Positions 25,997-35,539 are shown, counted from the stretch's first letter. The stretch is 64,000 bases of DNA from AWTP1-13 sp963775835 (GCA_963775835.1 CAVZKV010000002.1:310001-374000), one strand, 5' to 3'. Made by a program: numbers and translations. The notes: generated from the letters alone by a model not told the origin.

Positions 25997-26992
25997 ATGG
26001 CCGCGTTGCTGCCGACCTTTGAGGACCTGCTGGCGGCGCGCCGGCGGCTTGCCGAACTAGCCTGCCTGACACCCCTCATCGAACACCCCGCGCTCAACCA
26101 AGTCGCGGGCGGGCGGGTGTTGCTCAAGGCGGAGAACCTACAACGCGTCGGCGCCTTCAAGTTTCGCGGCGCCTACAACAAGATCGCGCAGCTCGATGAG
26201 GCCGCCTATCCGGGCGGCGTCGTCGCCTGCTCGTCGGGCAATCACGCCCAAGGGGTGGCGGCGGCGGCGACGCTACGCGGCCTGAAATCGGCCATCGTCA
26301 TGCCGGCCGACGCGCCGCGCCTCAAAATCGAACGCACCAAGGCCTTCGGCGGGGAGGTGGTGACCTATGATCGCGTCAAGGAAGATCGCGATGCCATCGC
26401 GCAAAAGATTTGCCAATCGCGCAGCGCGGCTTATGTGCATCCCTTCGACGACAAGGACGTGATCGCCGGGCAGGGCACGGTCGGGCTGGAAATGATGGAA
26501 CAGGCAGCGGCCATCGGCGCCACGCCGGACCTGGTGCTGGTCGGCGCCTCCGGCGGAGGCTTGATCAGCGGCGTGGCGATCGCGGTGAAGGAAAAGAGCC
26601 CCACCACCCAAATCTGGAGCGTCGAGCCGGCCGGCTTTGACGATCTGGCCCGCTCGCTCCGCAACGGCCAGCGCGAGCGCAATGCCACCCTCTCGGGCTC
26701 GATCTGCGACGCGCTGCTCGCCGCTACGCCGGGCGAAATCACCTTCGAAGTGGCGCGGCGTCATCTCGCCGGCGGCCTTGCCGTCAGCGATGCGGAAGCC
26801 AAAGCCGCCGTGCGGTTTGCCTTCCGTGAGCTCAAACTCGTGCTGGAGCCCGGCGGCGCCGTCTCGCTGGCGGCGATCCTGGCCGGCAAGATTGCGCTCA
26901 ACGGGCGCACCGTGGCAGCGGTTCTGTCCGGCGGCAATATCGATCCCTCGCTGTTCGCCGACATCATCCAGGATCAGCCGCGGGCCGCATGA
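25997..26992 (+). CDS. Threonine/serine dehydratase-like PLP enzyme
   Basis: Fold type II PLP enzyme that deaminates threonine or serine; serine racemase and catabolic threonine dehydratase share this fold. The 331-residue product has the PLP Lys55 in FKFRGAYN, the SGNHAQG substrate loop, the GASGGGLISG phosphate loop, and LSGGNID near the end. It lacks the C-terminal ACT regulatory domain of biosynthetic IlvA, so it is the short catabolic/racemase type. Its stop overlaps the following MFS gene by ATGA, suggesting joint work on an amino acid. Confidence 0.9.
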   Translation: MAALLPTFEDLLAARRRLAELACLTPLIEHPALNQVAGGRVLLKAENLQRVGAFKFRGAYNKIAQLDEAAYPGGVVACSSGNHAQGVAAAATLRGLKSAIVMPADAPRLKIERTKAFGGEVVTYDRVKEDRDAIAQKICQSRSAAYVHPFDDKDVIAGQGTVGLEMMEQAAAIGATPDLVLVGASGGGLISGVAIAVKEKSPTTQIWSVEPAGFDDLARSLRNGQRERNATLSGSICDALLAATPGEITFEVARRHLAGGLAVSDAEAKAAVRFAFRELKLVLEPGGAVSLAAILAGKIALNGRTVAAVLSGGNIDPSLFADIIQDQPRAA

Positions 26993-28203
26993 CGCCGGCG
27001 CCTCTCGAGGGCGAGCGGCGCGCGGCAGGCGTGCGGCTATCGCTGCTGTTCGCCGCGATCTTTTTTGTCACCGGCAATTCTTTGCCCTACCTGCCGGTGT
27101 GGCTCGCCTGGAGGGACCTGAGCGCGCCCGAGATCGCCATCATCAGCGCCTGTCCGCTGTTCGTGCGCGTGCTGGTGACGCCCGGAATTGCCTTTGCCGC
27201 CGATCGCGTCGGTGATCACCGCCGGGTCCTGATCCTGCTCGCCTGGTCGGCGGTGGCCAGCCAGGCGCTGCTTTCGCAAATGCGTGGGTTCTTCCCGATT
27301 TTGCTGACCTCCCTGCTGCTGGCGGTGGCCTGGACCAGCATCACGCCCTTGGCCGAGGCGATCGCCATCAGGGGCATGAACGCGGTCAGGCTCGACTACG
27401 GCCGCATGCGCCTATGGGGGTCGATCAGCTTCACCGCGGCCGCGTTGGCGGGTGGTTGGGTGCTTGAATACGCAAGCCCTGAGGCCCTCTTTTACTTGCT
27501 GATCGCGGGCTCGATGGTGCTGGCGGGCGCGGCGCATGCGCTGGCCAAGCCGACGGGGGCCGAGCTTGCAGCGCCGCACCAGGACCGTGCACGCCTCGGC
27601 CCGCGCGATGTCGCCGCTCTGTTGGCCTCCCCGACATTCCTGCTGTTCTTGCTGGCCGCGGGCGCCATTCAGGCAGCACACGCCGCCTTTTATACCTTCG
27701 GCACCTTGCACTGGCGCGCGCTCGGTCACTCCACGCTCGTTGCCGGGGAGTTGTGGACCGTGGGGGTGGCGGCCGAAATCCTGGTTTTTGCCTATTCGGC
27801 GGCGCTGCTCCGGCGCGTCGGCCCGATTTCGATCCTCGTCCTGGCGGGCCTTGCGGCCGTTGCGCGCTGGCTGGTGATGGCCTTCGACCCCGCGGTTTGG
27901 CTGCTGTTTGCGCTGCAGGCCCTGCATGGGCTGACCTTTGGGGCGGCCCACGTCGGCGCCATTCACTTCCTGGCGCGCTTTGTGCCCGAGGCACAGGGCG
28001 GTACCGCCCAGGCGGTCTATGCCTCGGTCACCTCGGGCATCCTGCTCGGCGGCGCAACGCTGCTCGCCGGCCCGCTCTATGCCCACTTCGGCTCTCGCGC
28101 CTACCTCGCCATGGCGGGGCTGGCCGCGGTCGGCGTGCTGGCCGCGCTCGGCCTCGAGCGGTTGGCCCACACGGCGCCGCGCCGGCGCGGTCTGACGTCA
28201 TGA
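26989..28203 (+). CDS. MFS transporter, HcaT/3-phenylpropionate-like family
   Basis: Twelve-segment inner-membrane carrier of 404 residues. The family is suggested by the GNSLPYLPVWLAWRDLSAPEIA first helix and loop, the LDYGRMRLWGSISF segment, and the GAAHVGAIHFLARFVP late helix. Substrate is not known; family members move aromatic acids, sugars or nucleosides. It is coupled to the upstream dehydratase by a four-base overlap. The 102-base gap to the next gene may hold a promoter. Confidence 0.85.
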   Translation: MTPAPLEGERRAAGVRLSLLFAAIFFVTGNSLPYLPVWLAWRDLSAPEIAIISACPLFVRVLVTPGIAFAADRVGDHRRVLILLAWSAVASQALLSQMRGFFPILLTSLLLAVAWTSITPLAEAIAIRGMNAVRLDYGRMRLWGSISFTAAALAGGWVLEYASPEALFYLLIAGSMVLAGAAHALAKPTGAELAAPHQDRARLGPRDVAALLASPTFLLFLLAAGAIQAAHAAFYTFGTLHWRALGHSTLVAGELWTVGVAAEILVFAYSAALLRRVGPISILVLAGLAAVARWLVMAFDPAVWLLFALQALHGLTFGAAHVGAIHFLARFVPEAQGGTAQAVYASVTSGILLGGATLLAGPLYAHFGSRAYLAMAGLAAVGVLAALGLERLAHTAPRRRGLTS

Positions 28204-28305
28204 AGGGGTGGCGCGGCAACGCGGTCGCGTGCTTCCCATTGGTTGCCGGTGGCGATTTGCCGTAAGAGATTGCGCCGCGGCTGGCGGCAAGGCGAAGGGG
28301 CGTGC

Positions 28306-29556
28306 ATGGCTGGGACCGATGTGATTGTACTGGGCGCCGGCATGGTGGGCGTATCGACGGCGCTGCATCTGCAAAAGCGCGGCCAGTGCGTGGTGCTGGT
28401 CGATCGCCGCGGCGCCGGCGAGGAGACCAGCTACGGCAATACGGGCATCATCCAACGTGAGGGCGTCGTACCCTACCCGTTTCCACGCGACGTTCGGCTG
28501 CTGCTGCGCTACGCTCTCAATCGCCTGCCCGAGTCGCGCCTCGACTGGCGCGCGCTGCCCGCCATCTCGCCCTGGCTCTTTCGCTACTGGCGGGCCTCCA
28601 CGCCCGAAGCCATCGCCGCCACCTCGCGCCGGGCACGACCGCTGATCGAGCGTTGCGTCGTCGAACACGAGACCTTGCTGGGCGAAGCCGGCGCCCTCGG
28701 CCTCATGCGCCGCACCGGCTACCTGCGCCTTTATCGCTCGCTGCCGGCGCTTGACAGCGCCATGCTCAAGGACAAGGCCGCCAGCGAAACCTATGGCGTC
28801 AATTTCGAGATGGTGGGGGCCGGCGGCCTCGCCTCGCTGGAGCCGCATCTGAAGGGCGCGCTGGCGGGCGCCATGTTCATGCCCGATCCGGTCAGCGTGT
28901 CGGATCCGGAGGCCGTCACCAAGGCCTACGCCCGACTGTTTGAGGAGCGCGGTGGCCGTTTTGCGCGCGGCGAGGCCGGCACCCTCAAAACCACGTCCAG
29001 GGGATGGGAGGTGCAGACGGCCAGCGGCAGCCTCAGCGCCCCCGCCGTGGTGATCGCGCTCGGGCCGTGGTCCAACACCATCTACCGCCGGCTCGGCTAC
29101 CGCATCCCGTTCGGCGTCAAGCGCGGCTACCACATGCACTACCGCGCCGAAGGCAATGCCATGCTCAATCGGCCGGTCGTCGATGCCGAGTACGGTTACG
29201 CCCTGACGCCGATGACGCGCGGCATCCGCCTCACCACCGGCGTCGAATTTGCCTTGCGCGATGCGCCGCCGACGCCGGTGCAACTCGGCCGGGTCGAGCC
29301 CATGGCACGACAGATTTTCCCGCTCGGCGAGCGGCTCGACGCGGAGCCATGGCTCGGGCGGCGTCCGTGTCTGCCCGACATGCTGCCGGCCGTGGGTCGC
29401 GGCGCGCGTCACAGCGGGCTGTGGTTCAATTTCGGCCACCATCACTTGGGCTTTACGCTGGGGCCGGTGACCGGTCGTCTGCTGGCGGAGATGATGACCG
29501 GCGAGACGCCGTTCACCGACACGTCGCCTTACGGCCCCGAGCGGTTCGGCTCATGA
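28306..29556 (+). CDS. FAD-dependent oxidoreductase, D-amino acid dehydrogenase (DadA) like
   Basis: DAO-superfamily flavoenzyme of 416 residues, probably oxidising an amino acid or imino acid. It has the FAD dinucleotide motif VLGAGMVGVSTALHLQKRG at the start, the GEETSYGNTGIIQ segment, ALGPWSN, and a C-terminal NFGHHHLGFTLGP motif with the flavin-contact Gly run. ATG 28306 is preferred since it puts the Rossmann motif at residue 7; a start at 28243 adds a basic leader. Its 3' end overlaps by 6 bases the convergent 61-residue gene on the other strand. Confidence 0.86.
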   Translation: MAGTDVIVLGAGMVGVSTALHLQKRGQCVVLVDRRGAGEETSYGNTGIIQREGVVPYPFPRDVRLLLRYALNRLPESRLDWRALPAISPWLFRYWRASTPEAIAATSRRARPLIERCVVEHETLLGEAGALGLMRRTGYLRLYRSLPALDSAMLKDKAASETYGVNFEMVGAGGLASLEPHLKGALAGAMFMPDPVSVSDPEAVTKAYARLFEERGGRFARGEAGTLKTTSRGWEVQTASGSLSAPAVVIALGPWSNTIYRRLGYRIPFGVKRGYHMHYRAEGNAMLNRPVVDAEYGYALTPMTRGIRLTTGVEFALRDAPPTPVQLGRVEPMARQIFPLGERLDAEPWLGRRPCLPDMLPAVGRGARHSGLWFNFGHHHLGFTLGPVTGRLLAEMMTGETPFTDTSPYGPERFGS

Positions 29557-29736
29557 GCGGCGCAGATCGCGCTGCAGGATCGGCCTTGGCGACTGCGGCC
29601 CACAGGCCGTGCCGGTCCAGGCGCCGCCGCTGTCGAGGCACGCCCTGACCAGCTGCTCGCGGTGCGCCTGCCAACCAAACAGCAGCGCCAGTACCGCCAC
29701 CAGCGTGCAGGCGACGATGAAGCGCGACCGCTTCAT
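29551..29736 (-). CDS. Small membrane-anchored protein of unknown function
   Basis: A 61-residue product with an N-terminal membrane segment (about 6-21, FIVACTLVAVLALLFGW) and a short tail holding two cysteines, ACLDSGGAWTGTACG. It starts at ATGA overlapping the P1 peptidase stop (29733-29736), so it is translationally coupled to it. The coupling and the hydrophobic segment support a real gene. No function is known. Confidence 0.62.
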   Translation of the reverse strand: MKRSRFIVACTLVAVLALLFGWQAHREQLVRACLDSGGAWTGTACGPQSPRPILQRDLRRS

Positions 29737-30749
29737 GGCCCCGGCTCCGTGCCGGCGAACTTGTCGCGCCAGGCCGGCAGCGCACCCGGAACGGACAGGG
29801 CGGTCGCCTGGTAAATGGCGCGGGCGACCGAGCGGGCGATGCAGTCCGCGGCAGCGAGCCCAATTTCGGTCAAATCGACGAGGCCGTCGGTCATGGGTGT
29901 GCCCCGCATGGCGGCCGCAACCACCATGTCGCCGTCCATCGGTGCGTGCACCGGGCGGATGGCGCGGGCCAGGCCGTCATCGGCCATCAAGGCGAGGCGT
30001 TTGGCTTGCGCCTTGGTCATGATCGCGTCCGTGGCAACAAAGGCGATGCTGGTGGACGGTGGGGCATGGGCTTTGATGCGCATCTTGAGGGCGCCCGCCG
30101 GGGTCTTTGCCGGTGAGCCGAGGCCACCGAACTCGCCGTCGACCTCGTAGGGCGCGGCCCAAAAGTGCGGGCCTTCGCCGACCGTCGTCGTGCCGAGGGC
30201 ATTGACGACGACAATGGCGCCGACGCGCAAGCCCGAGGCCGTCGTGGTGCTGGCCGAGCCGAGCCCACCCTTGAGATTGGCGGTGTTGGCACCCAAGCCG
30301 CCACCGACGCTGCCGAGGGCGAAGGCGCCGCCTGTTGCGCTCGCCGCCGCGCGCCAGCCGAGCTCCCAGTAGGGCGGCATCCGCCCCCAATCCTTGTTGC
30401 CGCCGTTGAGCAGATCAAAGGTGATGGCCTGGGCCGCCACCGGGATGTTGACCGCGCCCAACCTGAGGCCTTTGCCTTGCTCGCGCAAAAAGGAAATCAC
30501 GCCGCCGGCGGCGTCGAGGCCGAACACCGATCCGCCCGAAAGCACGACGGCATCGAGGCCCGTCACCGTCATTTCCGGCTCGAGCAAGGCGGTGTCGCGG
30601 CCGCCGGGTGCGCCGCCGCGAATGCTGCCCGAGGCGACATTGTCACGCTCGAGGAGGATCGCCGTCACGCCGCTGGCGACGCCCCAATCCTCGGCATGAC
30701 CGACCTTTATGCCGGGCAGGTCGGTAATGAGGTTCAATCGATCGTGCAC
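29733..30749 (-). CDS. P1 family peptidase (DmpA/BapA, aminopeptidase/D-esterase type)
   Basis: N-terminal nucleophile hydrolase that self-cleaves before a Ser and then trims N-terminal or beta-amino acids. The 338-residue product starts MHDRLNLITDLPGIKVGHA, has LSGGSVFGLDAAGGV, and the likely autocleavage region around KGGLGSAS. Members of this size without a signal peptide are cytoplasmic. It lies downstream of livK on the same strand, with a terminator between, and is coupled to the 61-residue gene after it. Placed near amino-acid uptake genes, it may process small peptides or amides. Confidence 0.9.
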   Translation of the reverse strand: MHDRLNLITDLPGIKVGHAEDWGVASGVTAILLERDNVASGSIRGGAPGGRDTALLEPEMTVTGLDAVVLSGGSVFGLDAAGGVISFLREQGKGLRLGAVNIPVAAQAITFDLLNGGNKDWGRMPPYWELGWRAAASATGGAFALGSVGGGLGANTANLKGGLGSASTTTASGLRVGAIVVVNALGTTTVGEGPHFWAAPYEVDGEFGGLGSPAKTPAGALKMRIKAHAPPSTSIAFVATDAIMTKAQAKRLALMADDGLARAIRPVHAPMDGDMVVAAAMRGTPMTDGLVDLTEIGLAAADCIARSVARAIYQATALSVPGALPAWRDKFAGTEPGP

Positions 30750-30850
30750 CAGATTGCTCCGGCTGTGCTCGGGTCCGGTGGCGGCAACTGCCCCCTGGCT
30801 TGGCGCCCCCGGGCCGGGCTGTCAATGGCAAGCCTTACCCCCGGAAATGC

Positions 30851-30876
30851 AAAGAGGCAGCCTCTGCGGCTGCCTC
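30851..30876 (-). terminator. Probable terminator after livK
   Basis: A perfect 9-base stem, GAGGCAGCC (30854-30862) with GGCTGCCTC (30868-30876) and a 5-base loop. On the - strand it is followed by TTTGC, a short T-tract. It sits 30 bases after the livK stop. Confidence 0.7.
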
Positions 30877-30906
30877 CAAGCTTGCTCAAGTTCGCGCCCT
30901 TCCGGC

Positions 30907-32025
30907 TCATTCCTGGAAGTAGGTGATCTTGCCTTCCGGGTTCTTTTTCCACACGTACATCACGTAGTCGAGCCGGGTGATGTCGCCCTTCTTGTCGTAG
31001 GCAAGATCGCCGATCACGGTCTTGAAGGCCTTGCCGGCCTTGGTGGCTTCGGCGACCTTTTTGGGGTCGAGCGACTTGGCATCGGCGGCCGCCAAGGCAA
31101 TCACCTGCATCGCCGCGTAGCTGTAGAGGGTGTAGGCCTCAGGGTTGATATTCTTGGCGGCGAACTTCTTGACCGCTTCGGCCGCGGCCGGGTTCTTGCG
31201 CGGATCGGGTCCGAAGGTCATCAGCGTGCCTTCAACGCCGGGGCCGCCGATCGAGGCGAACTCATCCGAGGTGATGCCGTCGCCGCCCATCAAGGGTGCC
31301 TTGACGCCCTGGTCGCGCATCTGCCGCACGATCAGCCCACCTTCGGTGTGCAAGCCGCCCCAGTAGACGACATCGGCGCCAGAGGCCTTGATCTTCGAGA
31401 CCAGCGCGGAGAAGTCCTTCTCACCGATGTTGATGCCCTCATACAGCACCTCTTTCATGCCACCCTTGGTCATGGCCTTTTTGGTCTCATCCGCCAGGCC
31501 TTGTCCGTAGGTGGTCTTGTCGTGAACGATGGCGACTTTCTTGCCCTTGAACTTGGACAGGATGTATTTGCCCGCCACTTCGCCCTGTTGATCATCGCGG
31601 CCGCAGGTCCGGAACACGTTCCACAGGTTGCGCTCGGTGATCCTGGGATTGGTCGCCGACGGCGTGATCATGTAGATGCCGTTTTCCTGGTAGACCTCGG
31701 AGGCGGGCATGGTCACCCCCGAGTTGAAGTGGCCGATCACGAACTTGACGCCATCGCCGGCCATCTTGTTGGCGACGGAGACGCCCTGCTTGGGATCGGA
31801 GGCGTCGTCACCGAACACGAGTTCGATCTTTTGCCCGTTGATACCGCCGCTGGCGTTGAGATCGGCGGCGGCCTGTTCGGCCCCGTTTTTCAATTGCGCC
31901 CCGAAGGCGGCGTTGGGACCCGTCAGGGGACCGGCGACGCCGATCTTGAGCTGGGCAGAAGCGCCGCCGGCGCCCACGAGCGCTGCAGCGGCGATGGCCA
32001 AAGCTGGCCAAAGCACCTTTTTCAT
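30907..32025 (-). CDS. livK: Branched-chain amino acid ABC transporter, periplasmic binding protein
   Basis: Periplasmic binding protein that delivers leucine, isoleucine, valine or a similar amino acid to LivHM. The 372-residue product has a signal peptide (MKKVLWPALAIAAAALVGAGGASA, cut near 24), then LKIGVAGPLTGPNAAFG, the standard N-terminus of this family, and FVIGHFNSGVTMPAS and YMITPSATNP ligand-site loops. ATG 32025 has an AGGAGGC ribosome site just upstream. It is separated from the DUF-type gene and livF by 139 bases, so it may also have its own promoter for high expression. Confidence 0.93.
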   Translation of the reverse strand: MKKVLWPALAIAAAALVGAGGASAQLKIGVAGPLTGPNAAFGAQLKNGAEQAAADLNASGGINGQKIELVFGDDASDPKQGVSVANKMAGDGVKFVIGHFNSGVTMPASEVYQENGIYMITPSATNPRITERNLWNVFRTCGRDDQQGEVAGKYILSKFKGKKVAIVHDKTTYGQGLADETKKAMTKGGMKEVLYEGINIGEKDFSALVSKIKASGADVVYWGGLHTEGGLIVRQMRDQGVKAPLMGGDGITSDEFASIGGPGVEGTLMTFGPDPRKNPAAAEAVKKFAAKNINPEAYTLYSYAAMQVIALAAADAKSLDPKKVAEATKAGKAFKTVIGDLAYDKKGDITRLDYVMYVWKKNPEGKITYFQE

Positions 32026-32164
32026 GAAAGCCTCCGTTTGATGCGTCACTGACAGGCTCCGGCGGTGCGAGCCCGCCTCGGCGTGCATGATCCAACGAAA
32101 GCAGAGCCGAAGTTACGCCGATTTGCCGGCTGTATGGCGCCGATCTGCGCCCGAAAGATGGCTG

Positions 32165-32530
32165 CTAGCCGGCGCGTCGCCAGCCGAGGACGCCGCTGCG
32201 CCTGAAGAGCCAGCCGTACTGCGTGGCCATCTGGCGCGCGCGCACCAGCCGGAAGCCGAGCGCAGCGAACAAGAGAGCGACAAGGAAATCAATGGCGTAG
32301 CTGCCAGGCGACAGGAGGGGCTCTTCGAACAGGGCAAAATGGCAAAAACGCACGCCCGCAGCCAACAGTAGGCTGTACAGCGGCACCTGTCGAAAGGGCC
32401 GCCAGGTCTGGGCGATGGCCTTGCCCGAGGCGTAGGCAGCCGCCCCGCCGATGGTCACCGTGAGCAGCAAAAAGATCCACAGGACATTGTCGCCGCCTTC
32501 GTAGAGCCCGTCGCCGATACCCATGATCAC
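32165..32530 (-). CDS. Small membrane protein linked to liv operon (DUF6867-like)
   Basis: A 121-residue product with three likely membrane segments (about 16-37, 50-68, 76-97) and a basic C-terminal tail. Similar small proteins are known between livF and livK in alphaproteobacterial branched-chain transporter operons; I place it there by context. Its ATG overlaps the livF stop (32527-32530). An alternate start, MGIGDG, lies two codons on. Function unknown. Confidence 0.75.
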   Translation of the reverse strand: MIMGIGDGLYEGGDNVLWIFLLLTVTIGGAAAYASGKAIAQTWRPFRQVPLYSLLLAAGVRFCHFALFEEPLLSPGSYAIDFLVALLFAALGFRLVRARQMATQYGWLFRRSGVLGWRRAG

Positions 32531-33249
32531 TGGCGACCGCCCTCCAAATAGGCGGCCCTGATCTCGGGCCGCGCCAACAGGTCCTTGCCGGTGCCACTCA
32601 TGGTGATGAGCCCGCTCACCATCACGTAGCCACGATGCGCGAGCTTCAAGGCGTGAAAGGCATTCTGCTCGACCAGGAACACCGTCATGCCCTGGCGATT
32701 GAGTTCTCCGATCACCGCGAAGATCTGTTTGACGATCAAGGGCGCCAGACCGAGCGAGGGCTCGTCCAGCAGCAGCAGCTTCGGGCGGCTCATGAGCGCG
32801 CGCGCGATGGCAAGCATCTGTTGCTCGCCGCCCGACAGCGTGCCGCCCCGTTGCTCGAGGCGGCGTGCCAGCACCGGGAATAATTGGCAGACGCGGGTGA
32901 GATCCTCCTCGAAGTGGCGCCCGTCATCGATCTCGGCGCCCATCTGCAGGTTCTCGCGCACGGTCATGCGCGGGAAAATGCGCCGGCCTTCCGGAGCCTG
33001 CGCGATGCGCAAGCGGGCGATGGCGTGGGTCGGCAGCTGCGTGATGTCGCGGCCCTCATAGATGATGCGCCCTTCGCGGGCGCGCGGATTGCCGAAGATC
33101 GTCATCATCAACGTCGACTTGCCGGCGCCGTTGGCGCCGATCAGCGTGACGATCTCGCCTTGCGCAACGTCGATGGCCACGCCCTTGAGCGCCATGATGT
33201 TGCCGTAGAAGCTCTTGACGTCGCGCACCGACAGCAGCGGCTCACTCAT
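32527..33249 (-). CDS. livF: Branched-chain amino acid ABC transporter ATPase LivF
   Basis: One of two ATPases of the LIV-I-type importer. The 240-residue product has Walker A GANGAGKST, the APEGRRIFPRMTVRENL segment typical of LivF, signature LSGGEQQ, Walker B LLLLDEPSLGLAP, and a switch His region VEQNAFHAL. The start ATG 33249 overlaps the livG stop by four bases. Longer in-frame readings cross livG and are not real. Confidence 0.96.
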   Translation of the reverse strand: MSEPLLSVRDVKSFYGNIMALKGVAIDVAQGEIVTLIGANGAGKSTLMMTIFGNPRAREGRIIYEGRDITQLPTHAIARLRIAQAPEGRRIFPRMTVRENLQMGAEIDDGRHFEEDLTRVCQLFPVLARRLEQRGGTLSGGEQQMLAIARALMSRPKLLLLDEPSLGLAPLIVKQIFAVIGELNRQGMTVFLVEQNAFHALKLAHRGYVMVSGLITMSGTGKDLLARPEIRAAYLEGGRQ

Positions 33250-34157
33250 TGCGAGATCTCCGCTTCCACCTCTTCGACCTCCGTGTCTTCGACACCGAGA
33301 TAGGCGGCGATCACCTTCGGGTCGTTGCGCACGTGATCGGGCGGGCCGTCGGAAATCTTTTGTCCGTATTCGAGCACCACGATATGATCGGAAATCTCCA
33401 TCACCACCGACATGTCGTGCTCGATCAACAGCAACGAGGTGGCGTGCTCGACCTGCAGGGATTTCAAGAAGCGCTTGAGTTCGGCGGATTCGCGCGGATT
33501 GAGCCCGGCGGCGGGCTCGTCGAGGCACAGCAGCGTGGGCTCCGTGCACATGGCGCGGGCGATTTCCAGCCGGCGCTGGGCGCCATAGGGCAGATCGCCG
33601 GCCGGGTCGTCGGCCCGCTCGGTCAGTCCGATCTTGTCCAGCCAGTATTTCGCCTTTTCCAGCGCGCTGTGCTCGGCCTCTCGGTACTGCGGAGCGCCGA
33701 GCAGACCAAGCACCGTCCAGCCCGAGGCGACCATCAAGCGGTTGTGCTGAGCAACGATGAGATTTTCCAGCACGGTCATGCCGGCAAACAAGCGGATGTT
33801 CTGGAAGGTGCGGGCCACCTTGGCGCGCGCGGCGATCTCATAGTCGGGCATGCGCTCGAGCAAAAACAGCTCGCCGCCCGGAATTGGCGTGTGCCGCGCG
33901 CCCGATGCCGTCAGGCGATCGATCTGATCGGCAGCAGGCGTCGCATCGCTCAAGTTCAGCAGCACGCGACCGCCGGAGGGCTTGTAAAAGCCGGTGATGC
34001 AATTGAAGACTGTGGTCTTGCCCGCCCCGTTTGGGCCGATGATGGCGGTGATCTCGCCACGCGCCGCCGAAAAAGACAAAGCGTCGATGGCGATCAGGCC
34101 GCCAAACCGCATGGTCAGGTGCTCGACCGTGAGCAGCGGTGCCTGGGCGGCGCGCAT
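33246..34157 (-). CDS. livG: Branched-chain amino acid ABC transporter ATPase LivG
   Basis: Second ATPase of the importer. The 303-residue product has Walker A GPNGAGKTT, the RTFQNIRLFAGMTVLENL segment typical of LivG, the signature-like LPYGAQRRLEIARA, and Walker B LLCLDEPAAGLNP. A C-terminal acidic tail (DTEVEEVEAEISQ) is longer than usual. Start ATG 34157 shares a base with the livM TGA (TGATG). Confidence 0.96.
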   Translation of the reverse strand: MRAAQAPLLTVEHLTMRFGGLIAIDALSFSAARGEITAIIGPNGAGKTTVFNCITGFYKPSGGRVLLNLSDATPAADQIDRLTASGARHTPIPGGELFLLERMPDYEIAARAKVARTFQNIRLFAGMTVLENLIVAQHNRLMVASGWTVLGLLGAPQYREAEHSALEKAKYWLDKIGLTERADDPAGDLPYGAQRRLEIARAMCTEPTLLCLDEPAAGLNPRESAELKRFLKSLQVEHATSLLLIEHDMSVVMEISDHIVVLEYGQKISDGPPDHVRNDPKVIAAYLGVEDTEVEEVEAEISQ

Positions 34158-35539
34158 CAGCCGTGTCCCTCTTGCACGAGTTCGGCACGCACGCGGCGGC
34201 GCTCGGTGAGGAAGATGGAAGGCATCCGGAAGGAGATGAGGCCACGCGGTTTCCAGATCATGACCAGCACCATCGCCAGGCCGAACAACAGCATGCGGTA
34301 TTGCGTGGGTTCGAAGTCGGGTCCGAAGATACGGCGCAACCAATCGAGCTCGCGCAGGATCTCGGTACCACCGATCATCGCCACCGCGGCGATGGCGACG
34401 CCGATTTGGCTGCCCATGCCACCCAGCACGACGATGGCGAGCACAATGGCGCTTTCCATGAAGGTGAAGGATTCCGGACTGATGAAGCCCTGGCGCGCGG
34501 CAAAGAAGGCGCCGGCAAAGCCGCCGAAGCCCGCACCGATGGCAAAGGCCGTGAGCTTGGTATTGGTGGTGTTGATGCCGAGCGAGCGGCAGGCGATTTC
34601 ATCCTCGCGCAGGGCCTCCCAGGCGCGGCCGATCGGCAGACGGCGCAGCCGCAAGGTGACCCAATTGGTCAGCAGCGCCAGCGCCAGGATGACGTAAAAC
34701 AAAAAGACCGTCCGGTGCACCGGCGAGAACTCGAGGTGGAAGAAGGCGGCAAAACCCTCCTCGCTGGCGTTGAAGGGGAGGCCGAGCAGGGTCGGCCGAG
34801 GGATGCCGGAGATGCCCGCATAGCCACCGGTGACGGGGACCCAGTTGATCAGGATGAGGCGGATGATCTCGCCGAATGCCAAGGTGACGATTGCCAAATA
34901 GTCGCCGCGCAGGCGCAGGACCGGGAAGCCGAGGAGGACGCCCCAGAACGCCGCCAAGATGCCGGCGAGCGGCAGGCAGATCCAGAAGCTGAGGCCGAAA
35001 TTTTGCGCCAACAGGGCACTGGAATAAGCACCCACCGCATAGAAGGCGACATAGCCCAAATCGAGCAGGCCGGCGAGGCCGACCACGATGTTCAAGCCCC
35101 ATCCCAGCATGATGTAAATCATGATTTGGATGCCGAAATTGTCGATCCACTTGATGGCTCCCGCCTTGCCCGTCAGGCTAAGCGCGATCAGCGGGTAGAG
35201 CACAAGGCAGAGGAGACCGATGCCGGCGAAGCTGCGCGCGGCGGCATCGCGCCAGCCGCTCGGGACCGTCACCTTGCGGCGTCCCGACGCGGGGCCGCCA
35301 GCGGCGAGCAGAAGATAGATGAGCCGCGCCGCAAAGGCGCCCACCACCGCGACGGCGACGTAGCCCCAACGGGGCTGCAGGATCAGTTCGTTGGAGATGT
35401 TCTGCTCGGTGCGCAAGGCCAGGATCGGCACCGCTAGGCCGAGCGCGAGGGCCGCGGTGCCGAGCGCATCGGTGACGGCCTTTGCCAGCACTTGCCAGCG
35501 GCTGGGAGAGGCTTCGCCAAGCGCGCTCGCCATCGGCAT
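34157..35539 (-). CDS. livM: Branched-chain amino acid ABC transporter permease LivM
   Basis: Membrane permease of 460 residues, longer than the minimal 320-residue LivM because of an N-terminal extension with extra membrane segments (about 25-130). The core has WGLNIVVGLAGLLDLGYVAFYAVGAY, the EAA-like loop with GRAWEALREDEIACRSLGIN, and GGFAGAFFAARQGFISPESF. ATG 35539 shares a base with the livH stop; ATG 35533 is an alternative. Confidence 0.94.
   Translation of the reverse strand: MPMASALGEASPSRWQVLAKAVTDALGTAALALGLAVPILALRTEQNISNELILQPRWGYVAVAVVGAFAARLIYLLLAAGGPASGRRKVTVPSGWRDAAARSFAGIGLLCLVLYPLIALSLTGKAGAIKWIDNFGIQIMIYIMLGWGLNIVVGLAGLLDLGYVAFYAVGAYSSALLAQNFGLSFWICLPLAGILAAFWGVLLGFPVLRLRGDYLAIVTLAFGEIIRLILINWVPVTGGYAGISGIPRPTLLGLPFNASEEGFAAFFHLEFSPVHRTVFLFYVILALALLTNWVTLRLRRLPIGRAWEALREDEIACRSLGINTTNTKLTAFAIGAGFGGFAGAFFAARQGFISPESFTFMESAIVLAIVVLGGMGSQIGVAIAAVAMIGGTEILRELDWLRRIFGPDFEPTQYRMLLFGLAMVLVMIWKPRGLISFRMPSIFLTERRRVRAELVQEGHG

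Noticed and set aside
33249..35437. Long + strand frames (33249-34697 and 34139-35437) across the liv operon
   Set aside because: They mirror livG and livM on the opposite strand, and their products are low-complexity. The - strand genes have full family motifs.
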